This document shows positions 34,025 to 43,085 of a stretch of DNA of 56,470 nucleotides, in pieces (the stretch's first letter is position 1; every line of letters begins with the position of its first letter). The notes beneath the pieces were generated by a model. That model was not told the origin of the DNA. It did not search any database and saw nothing but the letters and a program-made list of their open reading frames with translations. The DNA is taken from NCBI RefSeq assembly GCF_002303925.1, contig NZ_MRCS01000043.1, positions 1 through 56,470 on the forward strand. The letters run 5' to 3'. The DNA is from Pseudomonas sp. ACN8. GTDB lineage: Bacteria > Pseudomonadota > Gammaproteobacteria > Pseudomonadales > Pseudomonadaceae. The translations under genes were made by a program, and so were the position numbers.

Positions 34025-34582
34025 TTACGCCGCCAACAACCGCACCGCCTTGTCCTTCAACACCGCCAGATCAATCACCGGCACATGCATCTCTTTCGCC
34101 AGTTCATCCCACTGGCGCATGCGCAGACTCACCGCACACAGCGGGTCCTGCTCGAACACCTGCGCCTCTTCAGCCGTCATCACCCCGCCCTGATACTCCA
34201 GGGTACGACGACTGGCTTCGCTCAAGTGCTCGTAGTACCCGGGTTCTTTGAACGTCAGGTAACGCTTGGCTTGCACGTGGTATTCGACCAGCCGTGCCAT
34301 GCGCTCGCTGAAGCCGGCGCGGCGCAGGTAGTCGGCGCCGAGCCGCTCATGGCTGACCACACCGAAGCCGCCCATGTTCTCCGCACTTTCGGCGCAGATA
34401 TGCCCGATATCATGAAAGAACGCCGCCAGCACCACTTCATCGTCGAAGCCTTCGGCCATGGCCAATTGCGCCGCCTGGGACATGTGCTCGATCTGCGATA
34501 CCGGTTCGCCGATGTAATCGCTGTCACCAAAACGCTCGTACAAACCGAACACCTCGGCAATCACTTGCTCGTTACGCGCCAT
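34025..34582 (-). CDS. phnZ: PhnZ-like HD-domain phosphonate oxygenase
   Basis: 185 residues. HD-domain proteins of this group are mixed-valence diiron oxygenases that cleave the C-P bond of alpha-hydroxyphosphonates. The candidate iron ligands are His33, His57-Asp58 (FFHDIGH), His78, His102 and Asp159. The substrate-gating pair Tyr23 and Glu26 (DYIGE) and Lys106 are also present; all match PhnZ positions I recall with an offset of one or two. PhnZ acts on 2-amino-1-hydroxyethylphosphonate made by PhnY, but no phnY gene is in the cluster. The start shares one base with the stop of the FAD oxidase gene, and the pair lies downstream of a phosphonate-type ABC transporter. Confidence 0.78.
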   Translation of the reverse strand: MARNEQVIAEVFGLYERFGDSDYIGEPVSQIEHMSQAAQLAMAEGFDDEVVLAAFFHDIGHICAESAENMGGFGVVSHERLGADYLRRAGFSERMARLVEYHVQAKRYLTFKEPGYYEHLSEASRRTLEYQGGVMTAEEAQVFEQDPLCAVSLRMRQWDELAKEMHVPVIDLAVLKDKAVRLLAA

Positions 34583-35715
34583 CAGATTTCCCCCAATAAG
34601 GTGGCAACGTTGCGTTCAGCCATCGCCGGCCCGACGCTCATGCCGACACCGGTGTGCATCAACGCCACGCCCAGGCCCTTTGCCGGGCGCAGGAACGAGA
34701 ACGGTCCCGGCCCCCGTGAACCATAGACGCCCTGCCAGCGTTCGACCACTTGCACCTTGCAGCCCAGGGTCTGCTCGGCCAGCTCGATCATCCAGTCGTC
34801 GACCTGCTCGGCATTGAAGGGTGACGGATCGCTGCCGTAATGGTGCGAATCACCGATGATCAATTCGCCATGGGGTGTCGGGCTGATCAGCAGGTGGATG
34901 CCGTTTTCATGCAGGTGCGGCGCGTACTGCAGGATTTCTGCCTGTACCGCCGCGGCCTCCGGCAAGTCGGCGAAGGCGCCGTAGTGCACGCAGCTCAAAC
35001 CGGTGAGCAACGCGTGTTGTAGGTTGAGATTGATGTGCGAGCGGGCGCGGAGCATTTGCAGGCGGCAGATTTGCGGGTCAAGTTCGGCGATCTGCTCGGC
35101 CAGCAGCGTCTGATAATCGTGGCCGGAGCAGACGATGATCTGTTCGGCACTGAAGCTGCCGGCGGTGCTGTGCAGACGACCCGGCTCGATATCGCGCACC
35201 AGGGAAGAGAAGTGAAACTTGACGCCCAGGTCGCGGCGCAGGAAGTCGATCAGCGCCGGAATCGCTTCGCGCGAATACAACTGCTGGTCGTCCATGCCAT
35301 GCAACGCCGCGCGGTGATGGCGGAACTGACCGCCGTACAAATCGCGCAGCGCAGCACCGCGCAACAGGTCGACGCGGTAACCGTGCTCCACCGCGCGACC
35401 TTCGCAGAAGGCTTCCAGCAACTGTTCTTCCGCCTCGGTGCGGGCGAACAGATACGAGCCATTGCGTTTGAGTTGCAGACCGGCGAGCTGCGCCCAGTCG
35501 CCCCAGATTGCGCGACTGGCGCGGGCCAGCTCCAGCATCGGACCGGGTGGCTGGCCGGTGACCAGTGCCTGGCCGAAGTTGCGCACCGAAGCGCCGAGGG
35601 GCGTTTCGCTGCGCTCGAAAACCGTGACTTTCAGACCGCGTTTGGCGGCGGCATACGCGTGGGACAAACCCAGGATCCCGGCGCCGACGATCAGCATGTC
35701 GTTGTGTTGTGTCAT
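34582..35715 (-). CDS. FAD-dependent oxidoreductase of phosphonate clusters (TIGR03364-like, PbfC-type)
   Basis: 377 residues, DAO (D-amino-acid / glycine oxidase) fold. The FAD motif is LIVGAGILGLSHAYAAAKRG at the N-terminus; the C-terminus holds VYGSRGPGPFSFLRP and LMHTGVGMSVGPAMAERN. The family is repeatedly found with phosphonate transport and HD-domain genes; members are reported to oxidise aminophosphonates such as N-methyl-aminoethylphosphonate. The ATG at 35715 has GGAGT-like SD and gives MTQHNDMLIVG; a longer frame runs into REP doublet 11. It is coupled to the PhnZ-like gene and separated from the transporter operon by the doublet. Confidence 0.78.
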   Translation of the reverse strand: MTQHNDMLIVGAGILGLSHAYAAAKRGLKVTVFERSETPLGASVRNFGQALVTGQPPGPMLELARASRAIWGDWAQLAGLQLKRNGSYLFARTEAEEQLLEAFCEGRAVEHGYRVDLLRGAALRDLYGGQFRHHRAALHGMDDQQLYSREAIPALIDFLRRDLGVKFHFSSLVRDIEPGRLHSTAGSFSAEQIIVCSGHDYQTLLAEQIAELDPQICRLQMLRARSHINLNLQHALLTGLSCVHYGAFADLPEAAAVQAEILQYAPHLHENGIHLLISPTPHGELIIGDSHHYGSDPSPFNAEQVDDWMIELAEQTLGCKVQVVERWQGVYGSRGPGPFSFLRPAKGLGVALMHTGVGMSVGPAMAERNVATLLGEI

Positions 35716-35743
35716 GGAGTCCTGTCCTGAATTCGATACCGCT

Positions 35744-35803
35744 TTCGCGAGCAGGCTCGCTCCCACAGGAAAATGCATTCCAATGTGGGAGCCTGCTCGC
35801 GAT
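35744..35803. repeat. REP doublet 11 (short class, right arm deleted)
   Basis: Outward arms with a 20-base spacer (AAAATGCATTCCAATG core), shared in either orientation with doublets 12 and 15. The right arm lacks four bases (GAGC) of the stem: GTGGGAGCCTGCTCGCGA. It separates the transporter genes from the oxidase gene. Confidence 0.88.
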
Positions 35804-35828
35804 GAGGCCCTGTCAGCCGATAAAGACC

Positions 35829-36854
35829 TTACTTGGCCGCCACTTTCTCGGACTTGCCGTCATAGCGCTTGCGCCATTCGGTCAGGATCTCGTCGCGGTT
35901 CTTCGAAGCCCAGGCGAAGTCGTTCTTGATCAGGCGCTGCTCGTAGTCGGCCGGCAGTTCGGTCTGCGGCTTGGCGATGCCAGGCTGAGCGAGCACGGCG
36001 AAGTTTTCCTTGTAGAGTTCCATCGCCTCGGGGCTGGCGGAGAAGTCAGCCAGTTTCTTCGCCGCTTCTTCGTGGGCAGTACCCTTGATCACGGCAGTCG
36101 CTTCGATCTCCCAGCCCAAACCTTCCTTCGGCAGGATGATGTCCAGCGGTGCGCCCTGGCGTTTCAGCTGAACGGCCGGGTATTCGAAAGAGATACCGAT
36201 CGGGAATTCGCCAGCCGCCGCCAGTTTGCAAGGCTTGGAACCGGAGTGAACGTACTGGCCGATGTTCTGGTGCAGGCCGTCCATGTACGCCCAGCCCTGC
36301 TTCTCGCCGAAGGTTTGCAGCCAGGCGCTGACGTCGAGGAAACCGGTGCCGGACGAGGCCGGGTTCGGCATGACGATCTTGCCTTTGTACTCAGGCTTGG
36401 TCAGGTCCTGCCAGCTCACGGGCTTGGTCAGGCCCTGCTTTTCGGCTTCGACGGTGTTGAAGCAAATGGTTGCGGCCCAGACGTCCATGCCGACCCAGGC
36501 TGGCGGGCTGGCGGCGTCACGGTAGTTGGTGCCGATCTTGCCCAGGTCTTTCGGTGCGTAGCTTTGCAGCATGCCTTGCTGGTCGAGAATCGCCAGGCTG
36601 GAAGCGGCCAGGCCCCACACGGCGTCAGCCTGCGGACGGGCTTTTTCGGCCAGCAGTTTGGCGGTGATGATGCCGGTGGAGTCACGCACCCACTTGATTT
36701 CGACGTCCGGATTGGCTTTTTCGAACGCTTCTTTATAGGTCTTCAGTTGTTCGGCTTCGAGGGCGGTGTACACCGTCAACTCGGTTTTCGCCGCAAAGGC
36801 GTTCAGGCTGAAAGCGGTGAGGACAGCAGCGGCCAGGGCCATAGGCTTGAACAT
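35829..36854 (-). CDS. 2-aminoethylphosphonate-type ABC transporter, substrate-binding protein
   Basis: 341 residues with a signal peptide ending at AFAA (about residue 22), so periplasmic. The mature part begins TELTVYTALEAEQLKTYKEAF and includes NPASSGTGFLDVSAWLQ, typical of the ferric/phosphonate-binding class of extracellular solute-binding proteins. It fits the 2-aminoethylphosphonate-binding group (PhnS/AepX). It is the last of the three transporter genes, 39 bases after the permease; the receptor is normally needed in excess. Confidence 0.83.
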   Translation of the reverse strand: MFKPMALAAAVLTAFSLNAFAAKTELTVYTALEAEQLKTYKEAFEKANPDVEIKWVRDSTGIITAKLLAEKARPQADAVWGLAASSLAILDQQGMLQSYAPKDLGKIGTNYRDAASPPAWVGMDVWAATICFNTVEAEKQGLTKPVSWQDLTKPEYKGKIVMPNPASSGTGFLDVSAWLQTFGEKQGWAYMDGLHQNIGQYVHSGSKPCKLAAAGEFPIGISFEYPAVQLKRQGAPLDIILPKEGLGWEIEATAVIKGTAHEEAAKKLADFSASPEAMELYKENFAVLAQPGIAKPQTELPADYEQRLIKNDFAWASKNRDEILTEWRKRYDGKSEKVAAK

Positions 36855-36893
36855 GATCTTTTCCTGTTTTTTGAGTTGAGGGGTTGTGCAAAT

Positions 36894-38618
36894 TCAATGA
36901 CCGGGCGCGGTCTGCCGCCAGGCCTGGGAGCGGCGCAGCAAACCGCGCGAGGCCCAGGCCAGCAGCAGGGACACGCCCGCCGAGGTAATCAGGATCAGGG
37001 TCGACATCGCTGCCGCACCGCCGACGTTGCCGGCGTCGTCCATGTTCAGCACCGCCACCGCCGCGAGGATGGTGTCGGGGCTGTAGAGGAAGATCGCCGC
37101 CGAAACGGTGGTCATGGCCGAGACGAACAGGTAGCGCACGATGTCCAGCAGCGCCGGCAGGCAGATCGGCACGGTGACCCGCAGGTAGTGGCGGTAGAGC
37201 GGCGCCTTGAGCGACAGCGCGGCGGCTTCGAACTCGGCGTCGAGTTGACGCAGCGCGGTGGTGGCGGTCATTTGTGCGGTGGTCAAATAGTGAGCAATGG
37301 TGCAGACGATCAGCAGCGTCATGGTCCCGTAGAGCACATGCAGCGGGTTGCCGGAGAGATTGAAGAAGAAGACGTAACCCAAACCCAGCACCAGGCCCGG
37401 CACCGCCATCGGTACGAAACTGAGCATGCGCAGCGTCAGATTCAGGCCGCGCTGGCCCTTGGTCTTTTCCATCAGGTAGGCGCCAGTGAAGATCAGAATG
37501 CTGCCGATCAACGCCGTGCCCAGGGCCATCTTCAGGCTATTGCCGTAGGCCAGCCAGCCACCGCCGGCGGTTTCGTTGAACTGGTAATGGTTGAGCGACA
37601 GCGACAGGTTGTACGGCCAGAACTTCACCAGGGACGAGAACACCGCCATGCCGAACACCAGCAGCAACGCGGCGCAGATCAGCAGGACGATGGCCAGGTA
37701 GCAACCGTCGCGCAGCTTCGACGGCGCGGGTTTGAACACTTGGGCGCGACCGCTCATGGAATCGCCGTGGCGTCGACGCAACCAGGCATCGACCCCGAAA
37801 CTGAAGAGTGCCGGCAGCAACAGCACCATGCCGATCAGCGCCCCGCGACCGAACTGTTGCTGACCCACCACCGCCTTGTAGGCCTCCAGCGCCAGCACTT
37901 GATAGTCGCCACCGACCACCACCGGCACACCGAAGTCAGTGATGGTCAGGGTGAACACCAGGCAGAACGCAGCGAACACAGCCTGACGGGTCGCCGGCCA
38001 GGTGATGCTGCGGAAAGCTTTCGCAGGACTCGCGCCCATGCTGGAGGCGGCATCGAAAAGTCGCGCATCCGCCAGGGACAGGGCCGACAGAAGAATCATC
38101 AAGGCATGCGGGAAGGTGTAGATGACTTCGCCGAGCACAATGCCCCAGAAGCCGTAGATGTTGTCCGAGAGCAGGCCACGCAGCATGCCCTGGTTGCCGA
38201 ACAGGTAAACCAGCGCGATACCGGGCAGCATTGATGGCGCCATCAATGGCAGCAGCGAGATGCCTCGCCAGATACCTTTGGCCGGAATCAAGGTGCGTTG
38301 CAGCGCGTAGGCAAACAGGTAGGCCAGCGGTACGACAATGGCCGCTACGCTGAGGGAAACCTTCAGGCTGTTGCCGAGCAACCAATGGAAGTTCTCGCTG
38401 GTCACCAGCTCTTTCGCCGCGACCCAGCCACCGCCCTGCCCGGCTTCGGCGCTGAAGCCGCGCCAGAAAATCGCCAGCAACGGCATCAATACGGCAACAC
38501 CCAACAACACCAGCATGAGGACTTTGCCGCCGACCACGAACAACCGGTCACCGACTTCGGCGCGAGAGGTCTGCCGAACCTGCTTGTGCGGAATCGGCAG
38601 CGCAATGTTCGCGCTCAT
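36894..38618 (-). CDS. 2-aminoethylphosphonate-type ABC transporter, fused double permease
   Basis: 574 residues with about 12 membrane segments arranged as two binding-protein-dependent permease domains in one chain, each with an EAA-type loop (DAASSMGASPAKAFRSITWP in the first half and EAAALSLKAPLYRHYLRVTVP in the second). This fused form replaces the separate PhnU and PhnV of Salmonella. The gene start shares one base with the stop of the ATPase gene. The two halves would together form the inner-membrane pore. Confidence 0.85.
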   Translation of the reverse strand: MSANIALPIPHKQVRQTSRAEVGDRLFVVGGKVLMLVLLGVAVLMPLLAIFWRGFSAEAGQGGGWVAAKELVTSENFHWLLGNSLKVSLSVAAIVVPLAYLFAYALQRTLIPAKGIWRGISLLPLMAPSMLPGIALVYLFGNQGMLRGLLSDNIYGFWGIVLGEVIYTFPHALMILLSALSLADARLFDAASSMGASPAKAFRSITWPATRQAVFAAFCLVFTLTITDFGVPVVVGGDYQVLALEAYKAVVGQQQFGRGALIGMVLLLPALFSFGVDAWLRRRHGDSMSGRAQVFKPAPSKLRDGCYLAIVLLICAALLLVFGMAVFSSLVKFWPYNLSLSLNHYQFNETAGGGWLAYGNSLKMALGTALIGSILIFTGAYLMEKTKGQRGLNLTLRMLSFVPMAVPGLVLGLGYVFFFNLSGNPLHVLYGTMTLLIVCTIAHYLTTAQMTATTALRQLDAEFEAAALSLKAPLYRHYLRVTVPICLPALLDIVRYLFVSAMTTVSAAIFLYSPDTILAAVAVLNMDDAGNVGGAAAMSTLILITSAGVSLLLAWASRGLLRRSQAWRQTAPGH

Positions 38619-39694
38619 CAGGCAAACACCTGCAGGCTGCGCGGCGGCAAGGCGACCATAATCTGCTGGCCGCCAAGGCGCGGCATGGCTTCCGGCGCCA
38701 ATTCAGCCAGCAAGGCGTGGCCCGGCAAATGATCGAGTTCAAAGCTCATGCGGCAGCGGTTGCCGAGGAAAGTGATTTCACGAACCTTGGCCGGGAACAG
38801 GTTTTCCTCGTGCACCAGCGGGTTAACGTTGATCGCTTCCGGACGGCAGAATAAACGGCCCGACGCGGTCTTGGCGCTGCCTTCGGCCAGACGCATGTTC
38901 ATCCCGCCGACCTGGGCGTGGCTGTCGCTGCTGCGCTGGAACGGCAACCAGTTGCCCTGGCCGACGAACTCCGCCACGAATGGCGTGGCCGGACGGTTGT
39001 AGATTTCCTGCGGCGTGGCGTACTGTTCGACCTTGCCGTTGTTCATCACGGCGATGCGGTCGGCCATCAGCATGGCCTCGTCCTGATTGTGGGTCACCAT
39101 CAAGGTGGTGATGCCGAGGTTGCGTTGCAGTTGGCGCAATTCGGTGCACAGATGCTCGCGCACCCGGGCATCGAGGGCCGACATCGGTTCGTCGAGCAGC
39201 AACAACGAAGGCGCCGGAGCCAAGGCACGAGCCAGGGCCACGCGTTGTTGCTGACCGCCGGACAACTGACCGGGGTACTTTTTCTCGCTGCCGGTCAGGC
39301 CAACCAGTTCCAGCATTTGACCGACCCGGCGACGCACTTCGTCACGACCGCTGCCGGCGAGGCCGTAGGCAATGTTCGCTTCGACGGTGAGATTGGGGAA
39401 CAACGCGTAGGACTGAAACAGAATGCCGTAGTCCCGCGCCTGGGGCGCCAAGTGTGAAACGTCGCGATCACCCAGGTACAACTCGCCGCTGTCCTGCTTC
39501 TCCAGACCGGCGATGCAGCGCAGCAGGGTGGTTTTGCCACAGCCCGACGGGCCCAGCAGACACACCAGCTCACCGGCCGCCACGTCGAGGGAAACGTTGT
39601 CCAGCGCCGTGAATGCGCCGAAGCGTTTCTGTACGCCGCGCACCTTCATTGGTGCGCCGGGGTTGGTCAGGGCAGTTGCGATCGAGTTGTTCAT
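38618..39694 (-). CDS. 2-aminoethylphosphonate-type ABC transporter, ATP-binding protein
   Basis: 358 residues. Walker A is GPSGCGKTT, the Q-loop in ILFQSYALFPNLTVEANI, the signature LSGGQQQR, Walker B LLLLDEPMSALD, and the H-loop in MVTHNQDEA. A C-terminal TOBE-like domain (about 250-358: GRLFCRPEAINVNP) is present as in PhnT/PotA importers. It is the first gene of the transporter operon, lying downstream of the LysR regulator gene on the same strand. Confidence 0.88.
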   Translation of the reverse strand: MNNSIATALTNPGAPMKVRGVQKRFGAFTALDNVSLDVAAGELVCLLGPSGCGKTTLLRCIAGLEKQDSGELYLGDRDVSHLAPQARDYGILFQSYALFPNLTVEANIAYGLAGSGRDEVRRRVGQMLELVGLTGSEKKYPGQLSGGQQQRVALARALAPAPSLLLLDEPMSALDARVREHLCTELRQLQRNLGITTLMVTHNQDEAMLMADRIAVMNNGKVEQYATPQEIYNRPATPFVAEFVGQGNWLPFQRSSDSHAQVGGMNMRLAEGSAKTASGRLFCRPEAINVNPLVHEENLFPAKVREITFLGNRCRMSFELDHLPGHALLAELAPEAMPRLGGQQIMVALPPRSLQVFA

Positions 39695-39913
39695 GGACAG
39701 ACCTCATCTGGCAGATGGGGCCATCCTAGGGTTGTAATGAGTCCGTCATGTGGCAGTAAGGCAAAAACTGCCGATAGTGGTATTCGGGATTTTTGGTTAT
39801 TCCTGTGCTGGCGGGTCTACCGCCATCGCGAGCAGGCTCGCTCCTACAGGGGAATGCGGTCAACTGTAGGAGCGAGCCTGCTCGCGATGAGGCCGGGACA
39901 GGCAAAGAAGATC
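39695..39913 (-). promoter_or_regulatory. Control region of the phosphonate transporter operon
   Basis: 219 bases between the LysR gene and the ATPase gene. It holds the palindrome CATCTGGCAGATG (39705-39717) eight bases... upstream of the transporter start area, and a second pair GGCAGT / ACTGCC (39752-39757, 39767-39772) with a 9-base spacer, close to the size of a LysR site. REP doublet 12 lies further upstream. No Pho box was recognised. Confidence 0.45.
39825..39889. repeat. REP doublet 12 (short class)
   Basis: Outward arms with a spacer of about 20 bases (GGAATGCGGTCAACTG). Same class as doublets 11 and 15. Located between the LysR gene end and the transporter operon control sites. 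Confidence 0.92.
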
Positions 39914-40777
39914 TCAAGCCGGAGCCATTTCCTGCGCCAACCCCAGAAACGCCGCCGGCAGCCGCGCGCCTTTGCGCTCCTTGAGGCAGTACAGATACTC
40001 GGGAATCTGCGGCGCACTCTCGATGGTCAGCACCCGCAGCTGCGGATCATGGGGCACTTCCTGACGGGCAATGATGCTGATGCCGATGTTGCGCAGCACC
40101 GCTTCGCGGATCGATTCGCGGCTGCCGATTTCCAGCAGCGGGCCGAAACACACTCCGGCGCTGGCCAGCAACTCTTCGGTCAGGCGACGGGTGGTCGAGC
40201 CCGGTTCGCGCATCAGCAGGGTATGCCCGGCCAAGGCGCCGAGCGGCACGTGATCGTGAATCGCCAGTGGATGATTGCGATGCACCGCCAGCACCAGCGG
40301 ATCGCTGCCGAGCACCCGGCGAACCAGTCGTGCGTCATCGAGCAATTGCGACGACGCCGCGACATCGACCCGGTAATCCTCCAGCGCTTCGAGCACCTGT
40401 TGGGAGTTGCCGATTTCCACCGAAACCTCAACCTGCGGCAGACGTTCGCGGAAGGTTTTCACCAGGTCGAGGATGTAATACGGTGCCGTGGCGGCTATTC
40501 GTAACGTGCCCTGGACCTGGCCGCAGTTACGCAGGAAAAACTCGATGTCGGCTTCCTGCTGCATCAGCGCCTTGACCATCGGCAGCAGCCGCGCGCCCTC
40601 CTCGCTGACGCTGAGACGCCGGCCGCCACGGTAGAACAGTTCGACCGAGTACTGACTTTCGAGGTTGCGGATCTGCGTCGTCACCGTCGGCTGGCTCAGG
40701 CCGAGCTTTTTGGCCGCCTGGGTAATGCTGCCCAGGCGGGCCACCATGTAAAACGCCTTAAGCTCCGCACTCAGCAC
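39914..40777 (-). CDS. LysR family regulator of aminoethylphosphonate catabolism
   Basis: 287 residues. The N-terminal winged helix-turn-helix (LKAFYMVARLGSITQAAKKLGLSQPTVT) is followed by a LysR effector-binding domain. Position upstream of the phosphonate transporter and on the same strand matches the LysR proteins associated with aminoethylphosphonate clusters, which likely activate the downstream genes when the ligand is present. It stops 16 bases... before the cadA region's end on the other side: cadA ends at 40794, upstream on the same strand. Confidence 0.82.
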   Translation of the reverse strand: MLSAELKAFYMVARLGSITQAAKKLGLSQPTVTTQIRNLESQYSVELFYRGGRRLSVSEEGARLLPMVKALMQQEADIEFFLRNCGQVQGTLRIAATAPYYILDLVKTFRERLPQVEVSVEIGNSQQVLEALEDYRVDVAASSQLLDDARLVRRVLGSDPLVLAVHRNHPLAIHDHVPLGALAGHTLLMREPGSTTRRLTEELLASAGVCFGPLLEIGSRESIREAVLRNIGISIIARQEVPHDPQLRVLTIESAPQIPEYLYCLKERKGARLPAAFLGLAQEMAPA

Positions 40778-40793
40778 AACCGTCCCTCATCCT

Positions 40794-43055
40794 TTACTTG
40801 CGCAGCAGGCGCAAACCGTTGAACACCACCAGCAGACTCACGCCCATGTCGGCGAACACTGCCATCCACATGGTAGCGACCCCGGCGAAGGTTACCCCAA
40901 GAAAGATCGCCTTGATGACCAAAGCCAGGGCGATGTTCTGTTTGAGGATGCTCGACGTCTGCCGAGACAGGCGAATGAATGCCGGGATTTTGCGCAGATC
41001 GTCGTCCATCAGGGCGACATCGGCGGTTTCGATCGCGGTATCGGTGCCCGCGGCGGCCATGGCGAAACCGATCTCGGAACGCGCCAGCGCCGGGGCGTCG
41101 TTGATGCCATCGCCGACCATGCCGACCCGATGCCCTTGGGTATAAAGAGCCTCGACAGCCTGCAGCTTGTCGCCGGGCAAAAGGTCACCCCTGGCCTCGT
41201 CGATACCGACTTGCGCGGCAATGGCCTGCGCGGTGTGGACGTTATCGCCGGTGAGCATCAGGGTCTTGATGCCCAGGTCATGCAACTGCCGGATAGCCTC
41301 GCGGCTCGACTCCTTTACCGTGTCCGCCACGGCAAACAGCGCCAACGGGCCAGACGAATCAAGCAGCAGCACCACCGACTTGCCCTGCTTTTCCAGGGCA
41401 AACAGCTTTTCTTCCAGCGACGGCGAACACAGGCCCAGATCCTCCACCAGTCGATGGTTGCCCAGATGGTAGAGCTGGCCGTTGATCTCGCCACGAACCC
41501 CGCGCCCGCCCAGCGCTTCGAAGTTATCCACAACCAGCGTCGCGGCCTGGTTATCCACAGCCGCCTTGGCGATAGCCAGGGAGACCGGGTGATCCGAGCG
41601 CCCGGCCAGCGCGGCGGCAATGGCGGGCGCCGAGTCGTCGGCGGTCGGGTCCAGTGACAGGTAATCAGTCTGCACCGGTTTGCCGTGAGTGATGGTGCCG
41701 GTTTTGTCCAGGGCCAGGTAGTCGAGCTTGTAACCGCCCTCCAGGTAGACACCGCCCTTGACCAGAATGCCTTTGCGCGCCGCCGCCGCGAGGCCGCTGA
41801 CGATCGTCACCGGCGTGGAAATCACCAGCGCACATGGGCAGGCCACCACCAGCAGCACCAGCGCCCGGTAGATCCAGTCGAACCACAGCTCGCCCATCAA
41901 CAATGGCGGAATCACCGCCACGGCCAGGGCCAGGACGAACACCGCCGGAGTGTAGATTTTCGAGAAACTGTCGACGAAGCGCTGGGTCGGCGCCCGCGCG
42001 CCCTGAGCCTGCTCGACGGCGTGGATGATGCGGGCCAGGGTTGAGTTGTCGGCCGCAGCGATCACCCCGTACTCCAGGGAACCGGCCTGATTGATGGTGC
42101 CGGCGAAGACTTTGTCGCCGACAGTTTTTTCCACTGGCAAGCTCTCACCAGTGATTGGCGCCTGGTCGATGGTCGAGCGACCGGACAGCACTTCACCGTC
42201 CAGGCCGATACGCTCGCCGGGGCGCACTCGTACCCGCGCACCGAGCCCGATGTTTTTGACATCCTGCGCAAGCCAGCTCCCGTCAGCCTGTAACACCGTT
42301 GCCGTGTCCGGGGTCATCTGCATCAAGCCGCTGATGGCATTGCGTGCACGATCAAGTGACTTGGCCTCGATCAACTCGGCCACGGTGAACAGGAACATCA
42401 CCATTGCCGCTTCCGGCCACTGGCCGATCAGCACCGCGCCGGTCACGGCAATGCTCATCAGGGCGTTGATGTTCAGGTTGCGGTTTTTAAGGGCGATCCA
42501 GCCTTTTTTGTAAGTGCCGAGGCCACCACTGAGGATCGAGACCAGCGCGACAACCGCCACCACCCAGTTCGGCGCGAAACCGGTGAAGTGGATAACTTCT
42601 GCCAGTAAGGCACCAACACCGGACAGTGCCAAGGGCCACCACGGCTTTTTCCGGGGCGCCGGCGTCGGAGTTTCAGCACCCTGGTCCAGCGGTTCGGCCT
42701 GCATGCCCAAGGACTTGATGGCCTCGACGATCGGCTCGACTCCGGGCAAATCGTGGGTCACGCCGAGCACCCGATTAATCAGATTGAACTCCAACTGGTG
42801 CACGCCGGTCAGTTTGCTTAGCTTGTTCTGGATCAGCGTCTGTTCGGTTGGACAGTCCATCGCCTCGATGCGAAAACTGCTCAGTCGGGCCCCGGGCGTC
42901 GGCGATCCGCTCAGTTTTACCAGTGCAGGCGCTGCCGCTTCAGATGAGCAACAGGCGTCGCCGTGACTGCCATGGTCATGTTTTTGCACGGGTTTGAGCT
43001 TGTGGCCGTGCTCGTGTTCAGCCCCGGGTTTGTGGGAGTGCAGGGAATCGCTCAT
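40794..43055 (-). CDS. cadA: Heavy metal P-type ATPase (Cd/Zn/Pb efflux) CadA
   Basis: 753 residues. A P1B-2 ATPase that exports Cd2+, Zn2+ and Pb2+ from the cytoplasm. The first 35 residues are His-rich (HEHGHK, HDHGSHGD, ACC). One HMA-like domain follows, but its metal motif is MDCPTEQ with a single Cys instead of CxxC. The core has eight membrane segments, the TGES actuator loop, the intramembrane CPC motif (ACPCALVIS), the phosphorylation site DKTGT, and GDGINDAPAL. It diverges from cadR with a CadR operator between them. Confidence 0.93.
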   Translation of the reverse strand: MSDSLHSHKPGAEHEHGHKLKPVQKHDHGSHGDACCSSEAAAPALVKLSGSPTPGARLSSFRIEAMDCPTEQTLIQNKLSKLTGVHQLEFNLINRVLGVTHDLPGVEPIVEAIKSLGMQAEPLDQGAETPTPAPRKKPWWPLALSGVGALLAEVIHFTGFAPNWVVAVVALVSILSGGLGTYKKGWIALKNRNLNINALMSIAVTGAVLIGQWPEAAMVMFLFTVAELIEAKSLDRARNAISGLMQMTPDTATVLQADGSWLAQDVKNIGLGARVRVRPGERIGLDGEVLSGRSTIDQAPITGESLPVEKTVGDKVFAGTINQAGSLEYGVIAAADNSTLARIIHAVEQAQGARAPTQRFVDSFSKIYTPAVFVLALAVAVIPPLLMGELWFDWIYRALVLLVVACPCALVISTPVTIVSGLAAAARKGILVKGGVYLEGGYKLDYLALDKTGTITHGKPVQTDYLSLDPTADDSAPAIAAALAGRSDHPVSLAIAKAAVDNQAATLVVDNFEALGGRGVRGEINGQLYHLGNHRLVEDLGLCSPSLEEKLFALEKQGKSVVLLLDSSGPLALFAVADTVKESSREAIRQLHDLGIKTLMLTGDNVHTAQAIAAQVGIDEARGDLLPGDKLQAVEALYTQGHRVGMVGDGINDAPALARSEIGFAMAAAGTDTAIETADVALMDDDLRKIPAFIRLSRQTSSILKQNIALALVIKAIFLGVTFAGVATMWMAVFADMGVSLLVVFNGLRLLRK

Positions 43056-43085
43056 TGGTTGCGTCCATAAGAGTGCCTGTTGCCA

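Noticed and set aside
35709..38234. 841-codon plus-strand frame
   Set aside because: Antisense to the transporter permease and binding-protein genes, with no recognisable domain and low-complexity Arg/Gln-rich translation. GC-rich shadow.
39695..39913. PhoB box upstream of the phosphonate transporter
   Set aside because: No pair of CTGTCAT-like 7-mers with 4-base spacing was found; control seems to rest on the LysR regulator.
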